A DNA stretch of 64,000 bases from Paulinella micropora (taxonomy: Eukaryota; Cercozoa; Imbricatea; Euglyphida; Paulinellidae): positions 166,501-230,500 of the forward strand of contig WBZZ01002600.1 in NCBI GenBank assembly GCA_019918135.1. The letters run 5' to 3'. Every line of letters begins with the position of its first letter. The stretch's first letter is position 1. The position numbers and the translations under genes were made by a program. This document shows positions 38,248-47,312 of the stretch, in pieces. The notes under the pieces were generated by a model. That model worked only from the letters and a program-made list of their open reading frames with translations, was not told the origin of the DNA and ran no database searches.

Positions 38248-38558
38248 GCGGATCTTGCTGACAGCCCGCTCCTCCCCCCCCCCCCTTTTTTTTGGTTTCT
38301 CCTCTTATGACCTTTTATATATACCGAGCAACTGCACAAAAGGCACAAGATCCCCCCCCCCTGCCCTCTCTCCCTCGCATCTTCCCCGTCCTCCCTTTCC
38401 CTCCGCTCCATTCTGGGCGGTAGCTTAGCAATCCGCGCAAGCGGGCTTGTCTTTGAGCTCCTCTTGTACCAAGCCGATCGCGTTGCGACGGTTCTCTTCC
38501 CCTCCCATGAGATAGGGGTTCAGAACTTCCAAAAGGAGTAAGACTTCCAGCAGGGATC
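38248..38558. other. intergenic interval
   Basis: Promoter side of the membrane-protein gene: C run at 38275-38285, TATA-like box, second C/T-rich tract, and a half-hairpin GCGCAAGCGGGCTTG at about 38435. No gene seen. Confidence 0.4.
38314..38323 (-). promoter_or_regulatory. TATA-like box
   Basis: TTTTATATATA on the + strand, about 67 bases upstream of ATG 38247 (minus). Confidence 0.5.
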
Positions 38559-39233
38559 TCAGGAAAGACTTTTTAGCTCGGTAGCAGAGCCTGCACTAGC
38601 CCAGCCAAAAGACAGTACCTTGTCCCGAAGAATGGCCAAGGTAAGTTGGGGTGGGCTCAGGGCTGTTTCCCAGTGCCTAAGCCCGTCCATAAAGCCTTGC
38701 ACACTTTCGTCGGACTGGCCCCCGAGTTGGAGTTTGGTGTAGCTATCCTGTAGAGCTTTCATGTCCTCGTGCATCTGGTTGTGAAAGGTAGGGCCGGCCT
38801 CTTTCTGGCGCACTTCCAGGGCTTTGACGCGCCACTGCTCGAGCTCCTGCGTCAGGACGCGCAAGTGTTGCAATTGTTCGTTTAAGCGCCTCTCGGCACG
38901 CCTTTGCTTTTTTTGTTTCTTCTTCTCAGAGTCATGGGCCGGCCCAGGGCTTGCTTGCAGACGAGTACTGTGCTCTGCCAGCGAGTTTTGTAGTTGGGCT
39001 AACGCCAAGCCCTGATTGGTGATTAAATTCTCGATAATGCAGAAGCAGTCATTTTCAGGGTCATAGCCGCCGGCTTGCGCACTCAGAGATAAGGGGGTGG
39101 GCGTGTTTATGCACGCATGAATTTCCTGAAGTCCCTCGCCGCCGGCCTCTGAGCTAGAGCAGTAATAGGTCGTATGCACACCGACATATCTAGTGGCTTT
39201 GTCCCCCGTTGTGGATGGTGGTGTCGACGCCAT
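38559..39233 (-). CDS. hypothetical coiled-coil protein
   Basis: 224 residues from ATG 39233 (MASTPPSTTGDK). Residues about 65-150 form a coiled coil with a Lys/Arg-rich centre (KKKQKKQRRAERRLNEQLQHLRVLTQELEQW). No family recognised. The first 60 residues contain Cys and Ser runs without a pattern. No close neighbour shares the strand. Confidence 0.65.
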   Translation of the reverse strand: MASTPPSTTGDKATRYVGVHTTYYCSSSEAGGEGLQEIHACINTPTPLSLSAQAGGYDPENDCFCIIENLITNQGLALAQLQNSLAEHSTRLQASPGPAHDSEKKKQKKQRRAERRLNEQLQHLRVLTQELEQWRVKALEVRQKEAGPTFHNQMHEDMKALQDSYTKLQLGGQSDESVQGFMDGLRHWETALSPPQLTLAILRDKVLSFGWASAGSATELKSLS

Positions 39234-39508
39234 GGGTAAAGCACGAGCGCACACGAGCTGTCCAGTTTACTTTTCAACGACACGGCCGTTGCTTTTTTTG
39301 CTAACAATGGACAGCTCTTTGCAAAAAAAGGCAATCTGCTAGGGTTGGTTCGGGGAGGGAAAGGAAGGAGGGAGGAAGACGGGAAGGGCTCTCTCCCCGC
39401 CCCTCCCCCTTCCCCCCTTTTTTCTCGCCCTCTCTTCCCCCCCCCCTCCCCCCCCCCTCAGTTGCCAAACACAATAGTAAAATAATCAAGACAGGCACAG
39501 AAACCGAC

Positions 39509-40639
39509 ATGAGCGACTTGAATGTCTGCAGCCCGCGCAAACTGACCGAGCTGGACACTGAGCAGACGCGACTGCTGTGCGAGCGATTGCGCGGCTGGGA
39601 GTGGGTCGGGAGTGGTCGGCAGGGACACGTGTTTCGCGACCCATTGTGCAGGGGCGTGGTCTGCAAAGTGACCTGTGACCCGCGGGGGAACCAGGCGCGA
39701 GGCTACAGGCGCCTGCAGCACTTGGGCGCGGGCCCGCGCCTGCTGGCGGTCTGGCGGCTAAACGCAGGGGGGGTGCGTCAGGCTCTCCAGCCCGCGCATG
39801 CGCCCGGGGGGCATGCCCCCCGCGCCCCCCCTTTGCTCCCATCCAGCCCGCTGCGCGGGCTGGGGCTGCAAAGGGCACTGGAGGCCTGCGCGCAGCCCGG
39901 CGCGCGCTGCCCCAGCGTCTTGTTTCTGGAGGGCTTTACGACGTCGTTGGCCCAGCTGTTGCTGTTGGACGATGGCGCGGACGGGCCAGCAGTAGATTGG
40001 GGGCGGTTTTGGGAGTGTTTGCAGGACTGCCTGGGCAAGCTAGTCGACGGGGGGCTGTTCTGTCTGGACCTATCGCCAGCCAACGTGTTGCTGGACCTGA
40101 CCGAAAGCGACGGCCGCCCCGTGCGCGCTTCCGTGACGGATGCGGGCGAGAACACGCTCGTCGAGTTGTGCGTCGGACCCGGGGAACGCCAGGTGGCGAT
40201 CGACGCCATGATCCTGTACCTGTCGTGCTGCTCGCCGCCGGCGCTGCTCGAGCATCTCTCAGCCCGCTGCGCGGGCTGGATGGGAGAGAAGGGGGGGCGC
40301 GGGGGGCATGCCCCCCGGTTTGAGTTAGCGTGGAGGTTCCTGAGCAGGCGCGTGCTGCAGACGCACCCCGGTTTTTGGCGCTACTACACGGCCTGGTGCC
40401 TGCCCAACCACCAGGCGGCGGTGGCCGCCCCGCTGCTTAAGCTGGTCCGATCACTGGTTCTGCCCGCCCGACCAGGCGACTGCCCGCGCGTGCCCGAGCT
40501 GGGCCCTGTTTTTTCCACTTTAATAAAACCATACTGGCACGCTCACCCACGCCTTGCACGCATGTTCCACCATAACACTGCCCAGCCTGAGCCCGGAAAG
40601 CATGCCAGACCGCGCATGCGCGGGCTGGCGTCTTGCTAG
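39509..40639 (+). CDS. protein kinase-like protein with two in-frame double-hairpin insertions
   Basis: 376 residues from ATG 39509. Glycine loop G34-S-G36-R-Q-G39, presumptive ATP lysine K53 (VVCKV), catalytic-loop-like D187-L-S-P-A-N192-VLLD and a metal site D211-A-G in place of DFG, so the core kinase residues are present in a shortened and divergent form. The HRD histidine/arginine are replaced (CLD). Two double-hairpin elements, in opposite orientation, insert 60 bp each (39804-39863 and 40259-40318) and add 20 residues without shifting frame, one between N- and C-lobe positions, one in the C-lobe. The last 45 residues after TLIKPYW are probably tail. Target unknown. Confidence 0.6.
   Translation: MSDLNVCSPRKLTELDTEQTRLLCERLRGWEWVGSGRQGHVFRDPLCRGVVCKVTCDPRGNQARGYRRLQHLGAGPRLLAVWRLNAGGVRQALQPAHAPGGHAPRAPPLLPSSPLRGLGLQRALEACAQPGARCPSVLFLEGFTTSLAQLLLLDDGADGPAVDWGRFWECLQDCLGKLVDGGLFCLDLSPANVLLDLTESDGRPVRASVTDAGENTLVELCVGPGERQVAIDAMILYLSCCSPPALLEHLSARCAGWMGEKGGRGGHAPRFELAWRFLSRRVLQTHPGFWRYYTAWCLPNHQAAVAAPLLKLVRSLVLPARPGDCPRVPELGPVFSTLIKPYWHAHPRLARMFHHNTAQPEPGKHARPRMRGLASC
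39804..39863. repeat. double-hairpin element, copy 5 (inverted)
   Basis: GGGGGGCATGCCCCCC stem first, pyrimidine-rich linker, then CCAGCCCGC/GCGGGCTGG. It is the reverse complement of the copy at 40259-40318 in structure, 60 bp, in frame in the kinase-like gene. Confidence 0.85.
40259..40318. repeat. double-hairpin element, copy 6
   Basis: CAGCCCGCTGCGCGGGCTGG stem, purine linker, GGGGGGCATGCCCCCC stem; inverted relative to the copy 455 bp upstream. Confidence 0.85.
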
Positions 40640-41042
40640 CGTGGCTGTGTTTTTTGTTCTGTTCCGCCCGGCTCGTGGGCGCGCCCGGCCTCATGCACGC
40701 CTACGCCGTCGTCGACGCCGTTGCGGGCTGCGCTGGGGAGCAGGCCCAGCGACGGCCCAGCACCCGCATGCTTGTGAACGCTGCCGGAGCACACATTCTC
40801 CGGGCCGGAAGGCGCTGCTCATAAAATATAAATCTATAAACTACCAAGGGCACAGAGAAGAAAGAAAAGGAAGGGGGGGGGGGGGGGAAGAGGAGGGGAG
40901 GGAAGAGGAGGGGAGGGAAGAGAGAGAAGATGAGCTGGGCCGGAGTGAGGGAGGGGGGGGGGGGAGGAGGGTGGGGCGGCAGAGGAAGGGGGCTGCGAAG
41001 CACATTCCTTTGGGGGATTCATATAAAAAAGAGAAAAGAGAG
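40640..41042. other. intergenic interval with purine tracts
   Basis: Purine-rich, G-run-bearing strand from 40855 to 41000 (strong strand asymmetry) before the gene at 41043; TATAAAAAA box at 41022-41030. No gene seen. Confidence 0.45.
41022..41030 (+). promoter_or_regulatory. TATA-like box
   Basis: TATAAAAAA about 13 bases before ATG 41043. Confidence 0.5.
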
Positions 41043-42197
41043 ATGGGCGCCAAGAATTCCAGTAGCTCCGGAAAGCCACACAAAGCGATCGAGCAACCAA
41101 AACAAACTGACTCATCGGATGACAAAAGCTCTTCTTCAGGAGAGAAACATTGGATGGCGTTTGAAAATCCGTCTGAGGCGGTAACAAAGTTCGCAGCCTA
41201 TTTCGAATGGAAACCACCAGCTGATGGCAAAACTGCGATGCACATACTACAGAAGTCTCGGCATATCACCGTCACGTTCAAACATTCCGAGATTTTCGTT
41301 TGTCGCAGCAGAGCCAGTACCACTGGGAAAAGGCCTGTAGATATGATACTCGTAGTTCAGGGTGAGAACGCTGAGGAGTACTTTAACTCCCTAAAAAAGT
41401 ACACCTGGACTTTTAATGATGTTACAAGCCCGGTCATGCAGCAACGCGCGTTGCTTCCGTATGACTGGGCACTTATCCGCGCGGAGGCAGAGCAGAAGCA
41501 GTTAATGGTTGGCTTTGAGCTGGACGAAGATCTGCCTATGGCGGACGGACAGAAGTTTTGGCATAGTAAATCAGAGAATAAGCAGATGGTCCGTATTATG
41601 CTGAGAGCACTTTGGTCGACGGCGCTGTCCTTGGCAGAGTTGTTTAGGCGTCCGTCAGGTTCCTCTATAGCCCTCGAAAGTGTTTCTGGCGAATTCCTGG
41701 TCTGGATATCGTTGGGGGCACAGCCCCCGCAAGACCAGGAAGCCGAGCCGACTGCTGTGAAGCCTACTCAACAAGAAACGGAGGGGGAGGAGAAGGAGAA
41801 GGAGGCTCCGAACGGTGCTTTTTTATTAGCGCGTTACAAGCTTTGCCAATGCGAAGACAACAAGAAATACCTCCCCGAGGCAGTTGCTGCGAATGCCTCA
41901 CTGCAGTGGTCCCTTTTCGCAATTCTGTTGACTGGTATCAATCGGAATCAAAGCACACGTAGCGATCAGGAGCCTTCTACAGACGTGTTTGAGAAGGCTC
42001 TTCGCGAGTTTATGGATACCACCACGGGCTCGCAACCAAAGCAAGAACAAGATTCTTTAATAGAGGCGATCAATCTGCTGCAGGAGTGGACCAAAGTTGT
42101 AAAAACAGGCGAATTTCATGATCTTGCCCAAAATGCACAGGCAATTTTAGGTAGAAGGGGAACGTCACTGAACGAAGAACATCTCGAAGAGTTCTGA
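41043..42197 (+). CDS. hypothetical protein, possible N-myristoylated
   Basis: 384 residues from ATG 41043; the longer open frame upstream runs through purine tracts and is not credible. MGAKNSSSSGK fits the N-myristoylation consensus (Gly2, Ser6). Ser-rich acidic N-terminus, two globular segments (residues 40-220 and 250-370) separated by a Glu/Lys-rich linker (TQQETEGEEKEKEAPN). No family recognised. Shares the start type and moderate-GC codon use with the 10649 gene. Confidence 0.65.
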   Translation: MGAKNSSSSGKPHKAIEQPKQTDSSDDKSSSSGEKHWMAFENPSEAVTKFAAYFEWKPPADGKTAMHILQKSRHITVTFKHSEIFVCRSRASTTGKRPVDMILVVQGENAEEYFNSLKKYTWTFNDVTSPVMQQRALLPYDWALIRAEAEQKQLMVGFELDEDLPMADGQKFWHSKSENKQMVRIMLRALWSTALSLAELFRRPSGSSIALESVSGEFLVWISLGAQPPQDQEAEPTAVKPTQQETEGEEKEKEAPNGAFLLARYKLCQCEDNKKYLPEAVAANASLQWSLFAILLTGINRNQSTRSDQEPSTDVFEKALREFMDTTTGSQPKQEQDSLIEAINLLQEWTKVVKTGEFHDLAQNAQAILGRRGTSLNEEHLEEF

Positions 42198-42337
42198 GCC
42201 CTTGCACAACACCGACCGGGGGGAACAATCTGTCGGGGTTCTGAAAAAGAGCCTACCTAGAAATTAAAAGAGATCTGCATACACGTCGAAAATTACAAAA
42301 GAAAACCTAAAACCTAAACAGACGGAAGACGTCTTTG

Positions 42338-43510
42338 TCAACTTCTTGTAGCCGAGTCTTGGCTGCACTCAAAAGCAGAGTCTTCCGTAAAACCCCCTGC
42401 GCTGTCTGTCGACGGCGCGACCGGCACGTAGCCCTTGGTGCCGCGTGTCGCGTGCAGGCGCCAGCCGCAGGGGCAGCTCAGCGCGCCCTGGCGCGTGCAC
42501 TGATTCGCCGTGCACAGCAGCATGCACGCCACCACCACCAGCAGCAACCAACGGAAGACCTCTTGCCACCAAAACACGGCGGCGGGCGTCTCCCAGACGC
42601 GGGACGACGCATGGTACGCGGTGCGCGGGCCCTCGAGGTACTCGCTGGTGTTGAGCACGTGCAGACGCTCCGTCTGGCCCAGCACCTGGACCTTGTGCAC
42701 GCCCTCCCACCAAGCCTGGGCCAGACGCGGGCTGCCTTCTGCGCCGGTCGACGACGGCGACGACGCAGCGGCCGACGGGCCGTCGTCGAGGTTCTGCTCG
42801 CGCAATACCTGCGCCAAAGAATCGGCCAGGGCCTCGCGCTCGTCCAGCGGGTCCGAGAACGAGAAATTGGCGCTCCAGATCTTGTCGTGCCAGGGCAGCG
42901 CCAAGGACGACATGTAGCGCAGCAGCACTAGGTACTGCATGCCCACGCGCTGCGGGTGGGCCGCCATCAACACCGGCAGCTCTGACAGAAAGTAGCTGGC
43001 CGGCAGATAGCTGCCGTCCTCTTCCGGCTCCGGTGCTGGCAGTGGGAACTGTCCCCCCGACGACAACCACGTTGAGTTTTGTAATAGCTCCAGCCCCAGG
43101 TCAGCATACACCCCTCCGCAGTGATGCAGCAGCACCAGCCCCGCCACTGCCCTCTTGTGCACGGGCGAGTCACCCAGCAGTCCGTAAAACTGGTGGAACT
43201 CGCGGTACGCGGTAAAGATCAAGCAACTGATCTGCTGGTGCGGCCAGAGCAGGTGTTGCGCGTGGGGTAGCAACGCGGAAAACGACAGGGAATAGTTCCA
43301 CAGCTCGACTACACGGTCGGGCGGCTCCTGCCCCAGGATGGCCACCTGATGCACGCACGCAAATGGCCGCGCAACACAACCCCGGCACTTCTCCAGCCAC
43401 CCACTCAGAATCTTGGGGCAGGTGTACCTATTGGCTTCTTCCCACACGGCTGTGCTCGCTACCACGGCGACAAATGTCATGACCATCGCGGTTAGAACTC
43501 TGACCGCCAT
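42338..43510 (-). CDS. GT32/OCH1-like glycosyltransferase
   Basis: 390 residues from ATG 43510. N-terminal signal-anchor (residues 5-22), lumenal domain with KRAVAGLVLLHHCGGVYADLGLEL (residues 119-142), which matches the sugar-binding DxD region of OCH1/GT32 enzymes (A-x-R...GG-Y-x-D-x-D). The last Asp is Gly or replaced (ADLGLE), so activity or donor may differ. C-terminal transmembrane helix around residues 318-336 followed by a Cys-rich tail. Such enzymes act in the Golgi; in a virus they could modify surface proteins such as that at 1.6-8.4 kb (inference). Confidence 0.65.
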   Translation of the reverse strand: MAVRVLTAMVMTFVAVVASTAVWEEANRYTCPKILSGWLEKCRGCVARPFACVHQVAILGQEPPDRVVELWNYSLSFSALLPHAQHLLWPHQQISCLIFTAYREFHQFYGLLGDSPVHKRAVAGLVLLHHCGGVYADLGLELLQNSTWLSSGGQFPLPAPEPEEDGSYLPASYFLSELPVLMAAHPQRVGMQYLVLLRYMSSLALPWHDKIWSANFSFSDPLDEREALADSLAQVLREQNLDDGPSAAASSPSSTGAEGSPRLAQAWWEGVHKVQVLGQTERLHVLNTSEYLEGPRTAYHASSRVWETPAAVFWWQEVFRWLLLVVVACMLLCTANQCTRQGALSCPCGWRLHATRGTKGYVPVAPSTDSAGGFTEDSAFECSQDSATRS

Positions 43511-43700
43511 CTACGCTGGCCCTGGCAGATTCTCTCTCTTCCTTGGCTTTTATTAGCCAGGGAAGGACAACACGGCCGCTCCTCTCTCTTCTTCCCCCCA
43601 ACCCCCCCCCCCCCCCCCTCTTGCTGTGCCGCTGGCATCTGCTGCTGGGGCGGATGTTGCTTTAAAAAAAATTTTTTTTCCTTGTATTAAAAAGAAATTA

Positions 43701-45224
43701 ATGTCTAAAAAAGGGGGCGTCACTGCTAATGCGGGAGACAGCCTGACATTATCAAGACCCCAATCTTATTTCTACTGTAACTCTTTGTGGCTGCGGCCAG
43801 TTATACGAGAGATCACCGGCGGGCTGGGCGCGAGTCCCGTGGTTCCTCCCTCCAGCCCGCGCAGCGGGCTGGGCAGGCTGGGCGCGAGTCCCGTGGTTCC
43901 TCCCTCCAGCCCGCGCAGCGGGCTGGGCGGGCTGGGCGCGACTCCCGTGGTTCCTCCCTCCAGCCCGCGCAGCGGGCTGGGCGGGCTGGGCGCGGGCCGG
44001 GAGTTGCAGGAGGCTTACGAGAAGAGCGGCTGCACGCAGTTGGTTGTAGCAGCCTACAGCGCCGAGAGCTGGGGCGAAGCGAGGCTGAGGCTGCCGCCCA
44101 GCCTAGGCCGGTTGTGGGTCCTGGGCCAGCCTTGGCCGGCCGAGCTCAAGCTTGAGCAGAACTGCCTGGTGGCGTTCTGGGACAACGGCGAAGACCGGCT
44201 GGGGCCCTTGGTAACTGCGTTCCTGGTTCAGGCCTTGGCGCGCACCAAGGAGCAGCAGCGCGCCTTGCGCGCGATCGTGTGCGCCAACATAGCACCCAAC
44301 CTGGCGGCCAGGCTCCAGAGCCAGCTCGGCCTGGCCAAGACACGCAATCGTTTCCGGGCGACGGCCTGGACACACACGCTGCTCTTCAAGGAGAAAGAAT
44401 CTGCTACCCCCTGTCGATCCAGTTTCCTTCTCCTGTCCAAAAAGCACTTCCTACCCACACTCGACGAGGCCGAGAGCAGCACGCCGCAAATTACCGACGA
44501 TGCTCGGCAGGAGCGAGAGCAAAGCGAGTTCTACCAGCAAATCTGCCGTACAGGCCAAGGACGCGCCGACGCGCTGCGTGTAGTCTCGTACAACTTCTAT
44601 TTCTACGTGCTCTACTGGCCCAGCTACGGCTTCACACTCGCGTCTCGCCGAGACATACCTCCTCTGGACCAGCCACGCTTCGTGGCAGAGTTCCGCACCA
44701 AACTGTACCGTGGCAGCGGAGGCAACTCCAGCGACCGGGCAGAGGCTCCCTCGCGCGACCCCACGCTGTGGGAGCGCGAGCAGGCGACCTTCATGCAGGC
44801 GGGCAGCGCGCTAGTCTATGTCGACAGAAAACATCAGCCTAACCTGCCGGCCGCTCCCCATGGCGGCCAGCAAAAACGCATCCCCACGGTTCTGCTGGGG
44901 CACTGCGCCCTGACCAGCCCGCTGCCCAAAAAGTGCAACGCCTTGATCGTGCGCCTCAACCATCGCAGCTTTCACCTCTACCTCAAGCCCGGCAAGAGCC
45001 TACGTCCGCACGAGTTGCTGCTGGCAGAGTATGGTTGGGAGGACAGCTTTATTCAGGCCAGAGGGATCAAAAATATCGACACCGACGCCCTGCTTCGCTA
45101 CCTAAGCGATCACCACATCTCGCCGGCCGACCTAGAAAAACAAATGCCACGCAGGCATGACCCTCCTGCACCACCCACAGCTTGCGAACCGCTCAGCGTC
45201 ATCAGCGGCGGGTCCTTGCGGTAG
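43701..45224 (+). CDS. hypothetical protein, possibly SET-like C-terminus
   Basis: 507 residues from ATG 43701. Residues 41-95 are three copies of an 18-residue unit (SPVVPPSSPRSGLGGLGA) coded by 54-bp hairpin repeats. The middle is unrecognised. Near residues 410-445, KKCNALIVRL...YLKPGKSLRPHELLLAEYGW resembles the end of a SET domain (CNA, I-x-x-x-EELLxDYG), and YNFYFYVLYWPSYGF is hydrophobic. The SET assignment is weak: the N-x-x-H-S-C core is not clear. A TTTTTTTTCC/AT-rich sequence precedes the start. Confidence 0.55.
   Translation: MSKKGGVTANAGDSLTLSRPQSYFYCNSLWLRPVIREITGGLGASPVVPPSSPRSGLGRLGASPVVPPSSPRSGLGGLGATPVVPPSSPRSGLGGLGAGRELQEAYEKSGCTQLVVAAYSAESWGEARLRLPPSLGRLWVLGQPWPAELKLEQNCLVAFWDNGEDRLGPLVTAFLVQALARTKEQQRALRAIVCANIAPNLAARLQSQLGLAKTRNRFRATAWTHTLLFKEKESATPCRSSFLLLSKKHFLPTLDEAESSTPQITDDARQEREQSEFYQQICRTGQGRADALRVVSYNFYFYVLYWPSYGFTLASRRDIPPLDQPRFVAEFRTKLYRGSGGNSSDRAEAPSRDPTLWEREQATFMQAGSALVYVDRKHQPNLPAAPHGGQQKRIPTVLLGHCALTSPLPKKCNALIVRLNHRSFHLYLKPGKSLRPHELLLAEYGWEDSFIQARGIKNIDTDALLRYLSDHHISPADLEKQMPRRHDPPAPPTACEPLSVISGGSLR
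43822..43983. repeat. three 54-bp tandem repeats with hairpins
   Basis: Units start at 43822, 43876 and 43930, nearly identical, each with the palindrome CCAGCCCGCGCAGCGGGCTGG-type stem and CGTGGTTCCTCCCT spacer; 54 bp keeps the frame of the host gene. Confidence 0.85.
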
Positions 45225-45501
45225 TCCCGGGAAGAAGGGGGGGGGGGGGAGGGGGAGGATGCGCAACGAGAGGAGGGGTGGGGAGAGGGGGGGGGGGGGG
45301 GGGAAAGGGGGAAGTGAAGGAAAGAAGGGGAAGTGAAGGGGAGGGAGGAGGGGGGGGGTGCCCCGGGGGGGGGGGGAAGGGAGGGGGAACGTACAGACGT
45401 GTACCCCCAGGGTGACGGGGAGGGGGGGGGGGTGCCCCGCGGGGTGTGGCGCGGATTTGCCGAAAGACGCCCCCTTGGGGTCGGTCGACTTCAGAAAGTA
45501 G
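45225..45501. other. G-run-rich intergenic interval
   Basis: Long G runs at about 45240-45250, 45287-45303, 45346-45377 and 45421-45434 on the + strand; upstream region of the gene at 45.5 kb. Possible G-quadruplexes. No gene seen. Confidence 0.5.
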
Positions 45502-45576
45502 CCCCCAAGCCCCAACCAAAGAGATGAGCAAGCGCACAACCCATCTTCCTCGTCGTCGTCGAGCAGTTCGGGGCGC

Positions 45577-47256
45577 GTGCCCAAAAAAAACAAAGTACAA
45601 GAAAGCCGAGAGGAAGTAGACTGGGATGCCACGTCTTCTAAAATTGCGGCTGAAGCGAAAGCAGCGGCAGCGGCGGGCGGGCCCCCAAGTTCGTCGCACC
45701 AGTTTTTCCCGTTCGCGGACCCGAGCTCGATGCCCGAGACGTTGCTGCGCGCGAGCCTGCAGCCGCCGACCGAGCTCGACGGGCTTGTTCCTTTGGGGAA
45801 ACCGCCTCCCGACCTGCGGGCGTCGCTGGGGGATGTGTACCAGCAGGTTCTGACGCAGGACATCTGGCCCAGCCTGGTGAACACAGATTTTTTGCTGAAG
45901 CACACGTACGTCAAGGTGAACAAGGACGAGGCGACAGGTGAGGAGTGGCTGCAGCTGGCGCGCTTCGTGGGGCCGGGGCGCAACGCGTACCTGATGCAGC
46001 GCCTGCCCTCGATCAAGGAACCCAACAAGGAGATCGTGACGGTACGTTTTACCCAGCAGCGCCCGTCCTCGGGTGACCGCAAGGGCGCCTGCCGCAACTT
46101 GGTCATTGCGTCGCCCCCCGCGACCGTGGGTTCCTGTGACTTGTTTGTGTCCAAGCACGCGACGGACGAGCAGAAGCAGAGGCTGGGCCGCATCGCGTAC
46201 GGCTCGTTCGCGAACCCGGCGGACTTTGCGCACCGCTACAACATCAACCCGGAGGAAGACTGCCTGCGCCCCGAGCGGATCCAGCGCAGCTTCAGCACGG
46301 TCGCGCTCCCGTCCAAGGCGGCGCCCGCACTGCGCGTCGTCAAGGCGGACGGCAGCTCGTACGAGGTCGGAGGTCTGGCTGTGGTGTTTGATCTGTACCT
46401 GGACTTTCTGGCCGTGTGGTGTGTGCTGGACGCGCTCGAGGACCCCGAGAGCGCGCCGCTGGTCTGCCAGGCCATGCCGTGCGTCAACAGCCGCCTGCAG
46501 GACATCTCGACCGACATGGGGCTCAGCGCCGACGCGCAGGGGGTGTACCCGCGCCAGGTGCTCGCCAAGTTCCGCGACGTGGTCATCCGCTCCAAGACGG
46601 CCGAGATCAAGGCCATGACGGCGCTGGAGCGCAAGTCCAACTCGCGCTACATCAAGAACGGCGGCTTCTTCCAGAAGACCGAGTCACAGGGCGGCGGCTC
46701 GCAGGAGTTCACACTCGTGACGCACTGCAACTACTCGTTCCCGAACGTGGACCTCAGCGCCAGGTACAACAACAAGGGCAAGCCAGCCGGTGGCCCCGGC
46801 GGGCCCCAGCCCAGCAGCAACTCGTCGGAGCTGGACTGCAGCAAGCTCAAGTTCACCGAGCTCCTGTTCCGCGACATGCGCCGCGAGTCGCAGCCGCTCA
46901 TGACCGAGGCTGCGGCCATGAAGGCAGTTCGCAACGGCTCCGTCGTCACCGTGGGCTTTACTATCAGGGCCAGCTTCGACCCCCTGTCCAACGGCGCCTT
47001 TTGCCTCAAGCGCGTGCCCAAACTCGTCTGTGTGTGGGACGCCTCGGGCGCCAGCAAGAAGACCGAGGAACTCGGCAAGCCCTCGGCGCTGCCCGGCTGG
47101 GAAGGCGGGGGCTTCGCGCCCGACGAGCTGGACGATGAGCCCGGGCCCAGCAACAGACAGCTGCGCATCGCCAACGTCCCGCACAGTGCCGAGGCCGACC
47201 TGCGCAAGCAGCATGCGCTCGAAGAGGAAGATGAAGCTCTGCTCAGGGACATTTGA
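45577..47256 (+). CDS. hypothetical protein with strong GC-ending codon bias
   Basis: 559 residues counted from GTG 45577; the frame is open back to 45502 with a Ser run (EQAHNPSSSSSSSSSGRVPKK) but has no ATG until 45730, so the start is unsettled (a non-ATG start or a spliced or shifted first exon are all possible). No family recognised. Globular throughout, with acidic C-terminus (QHALEEEDEALLRDI). Almost every codon ends in G or C, the most biased gene here, as expected for abundant structural proteins; that role is only inferred. Antisense frames of over 340 codons are shadows of this bias. Confidence 0.7.
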   Translation: MPKKNKVQESREEVDWDATSSKIAAEAKAAAAAGGPPSSSHQFFPFADPSSMPETLLRASLQPPTELDGLVPLGKPPPDLRASLGDVYQQVLTQDIWPSLVNTDFLLKHTYVKVNKDEATGEEWLQLARFVGPGRNAYLMQRLPSIKEPNKEIVTVRFTQQRPSSGDRKGACRNLVIASPPATVGSCDLFVSKHATDEQKQRLGRIAYGSFANPADFAHRYNINPEEDCLRPERIQRSFSTVALPSKAAPALRVVKADGSSYEVGGLAVVFDLYLDFLAVWCVLDALEDPESAPLVCQAMPCVNSRLQDISTDMGLSADAQGVYPRQVLAKFRDVVIRSKTAEIKAMTALERKSNSRYIKNGGFFQKTESQGGGSQEFTLVTHCNYSFPNVDLSARYNNKGKPAGGPGGPQPSSNSSELDCSKLKFTELLFRDMRRESQPLMTEAAAMKAVRNGSVVTVGFTIRASFDPLSNGAFCLKRVPKLVCVWDASGASKKTEELGKPSALPGWEGGGFAPDELDDEPGPSNRQLRIANVPHSAEADLRKQHALEEEDEALLRDI

Positions 47257-47312
47257 GCCAACAGGACTTTTTTCTTTGTGTTGTAATAATTTTTTTATGA
47301 TTAAACAAACAG

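Noticed and set aside
8871-40318. CRISPR array
   Set aside because: The palindromic elements are dispersed and not regularly spaced, have no unique spacers, and no cas genes are present.
45132-46233. Two long minus-strand open frames opposite the 45.5-kb gene
   Set aside because: Arg/Leu/Pro-rich shadow frames caused by strong GC-ending codon bias on the + strand.
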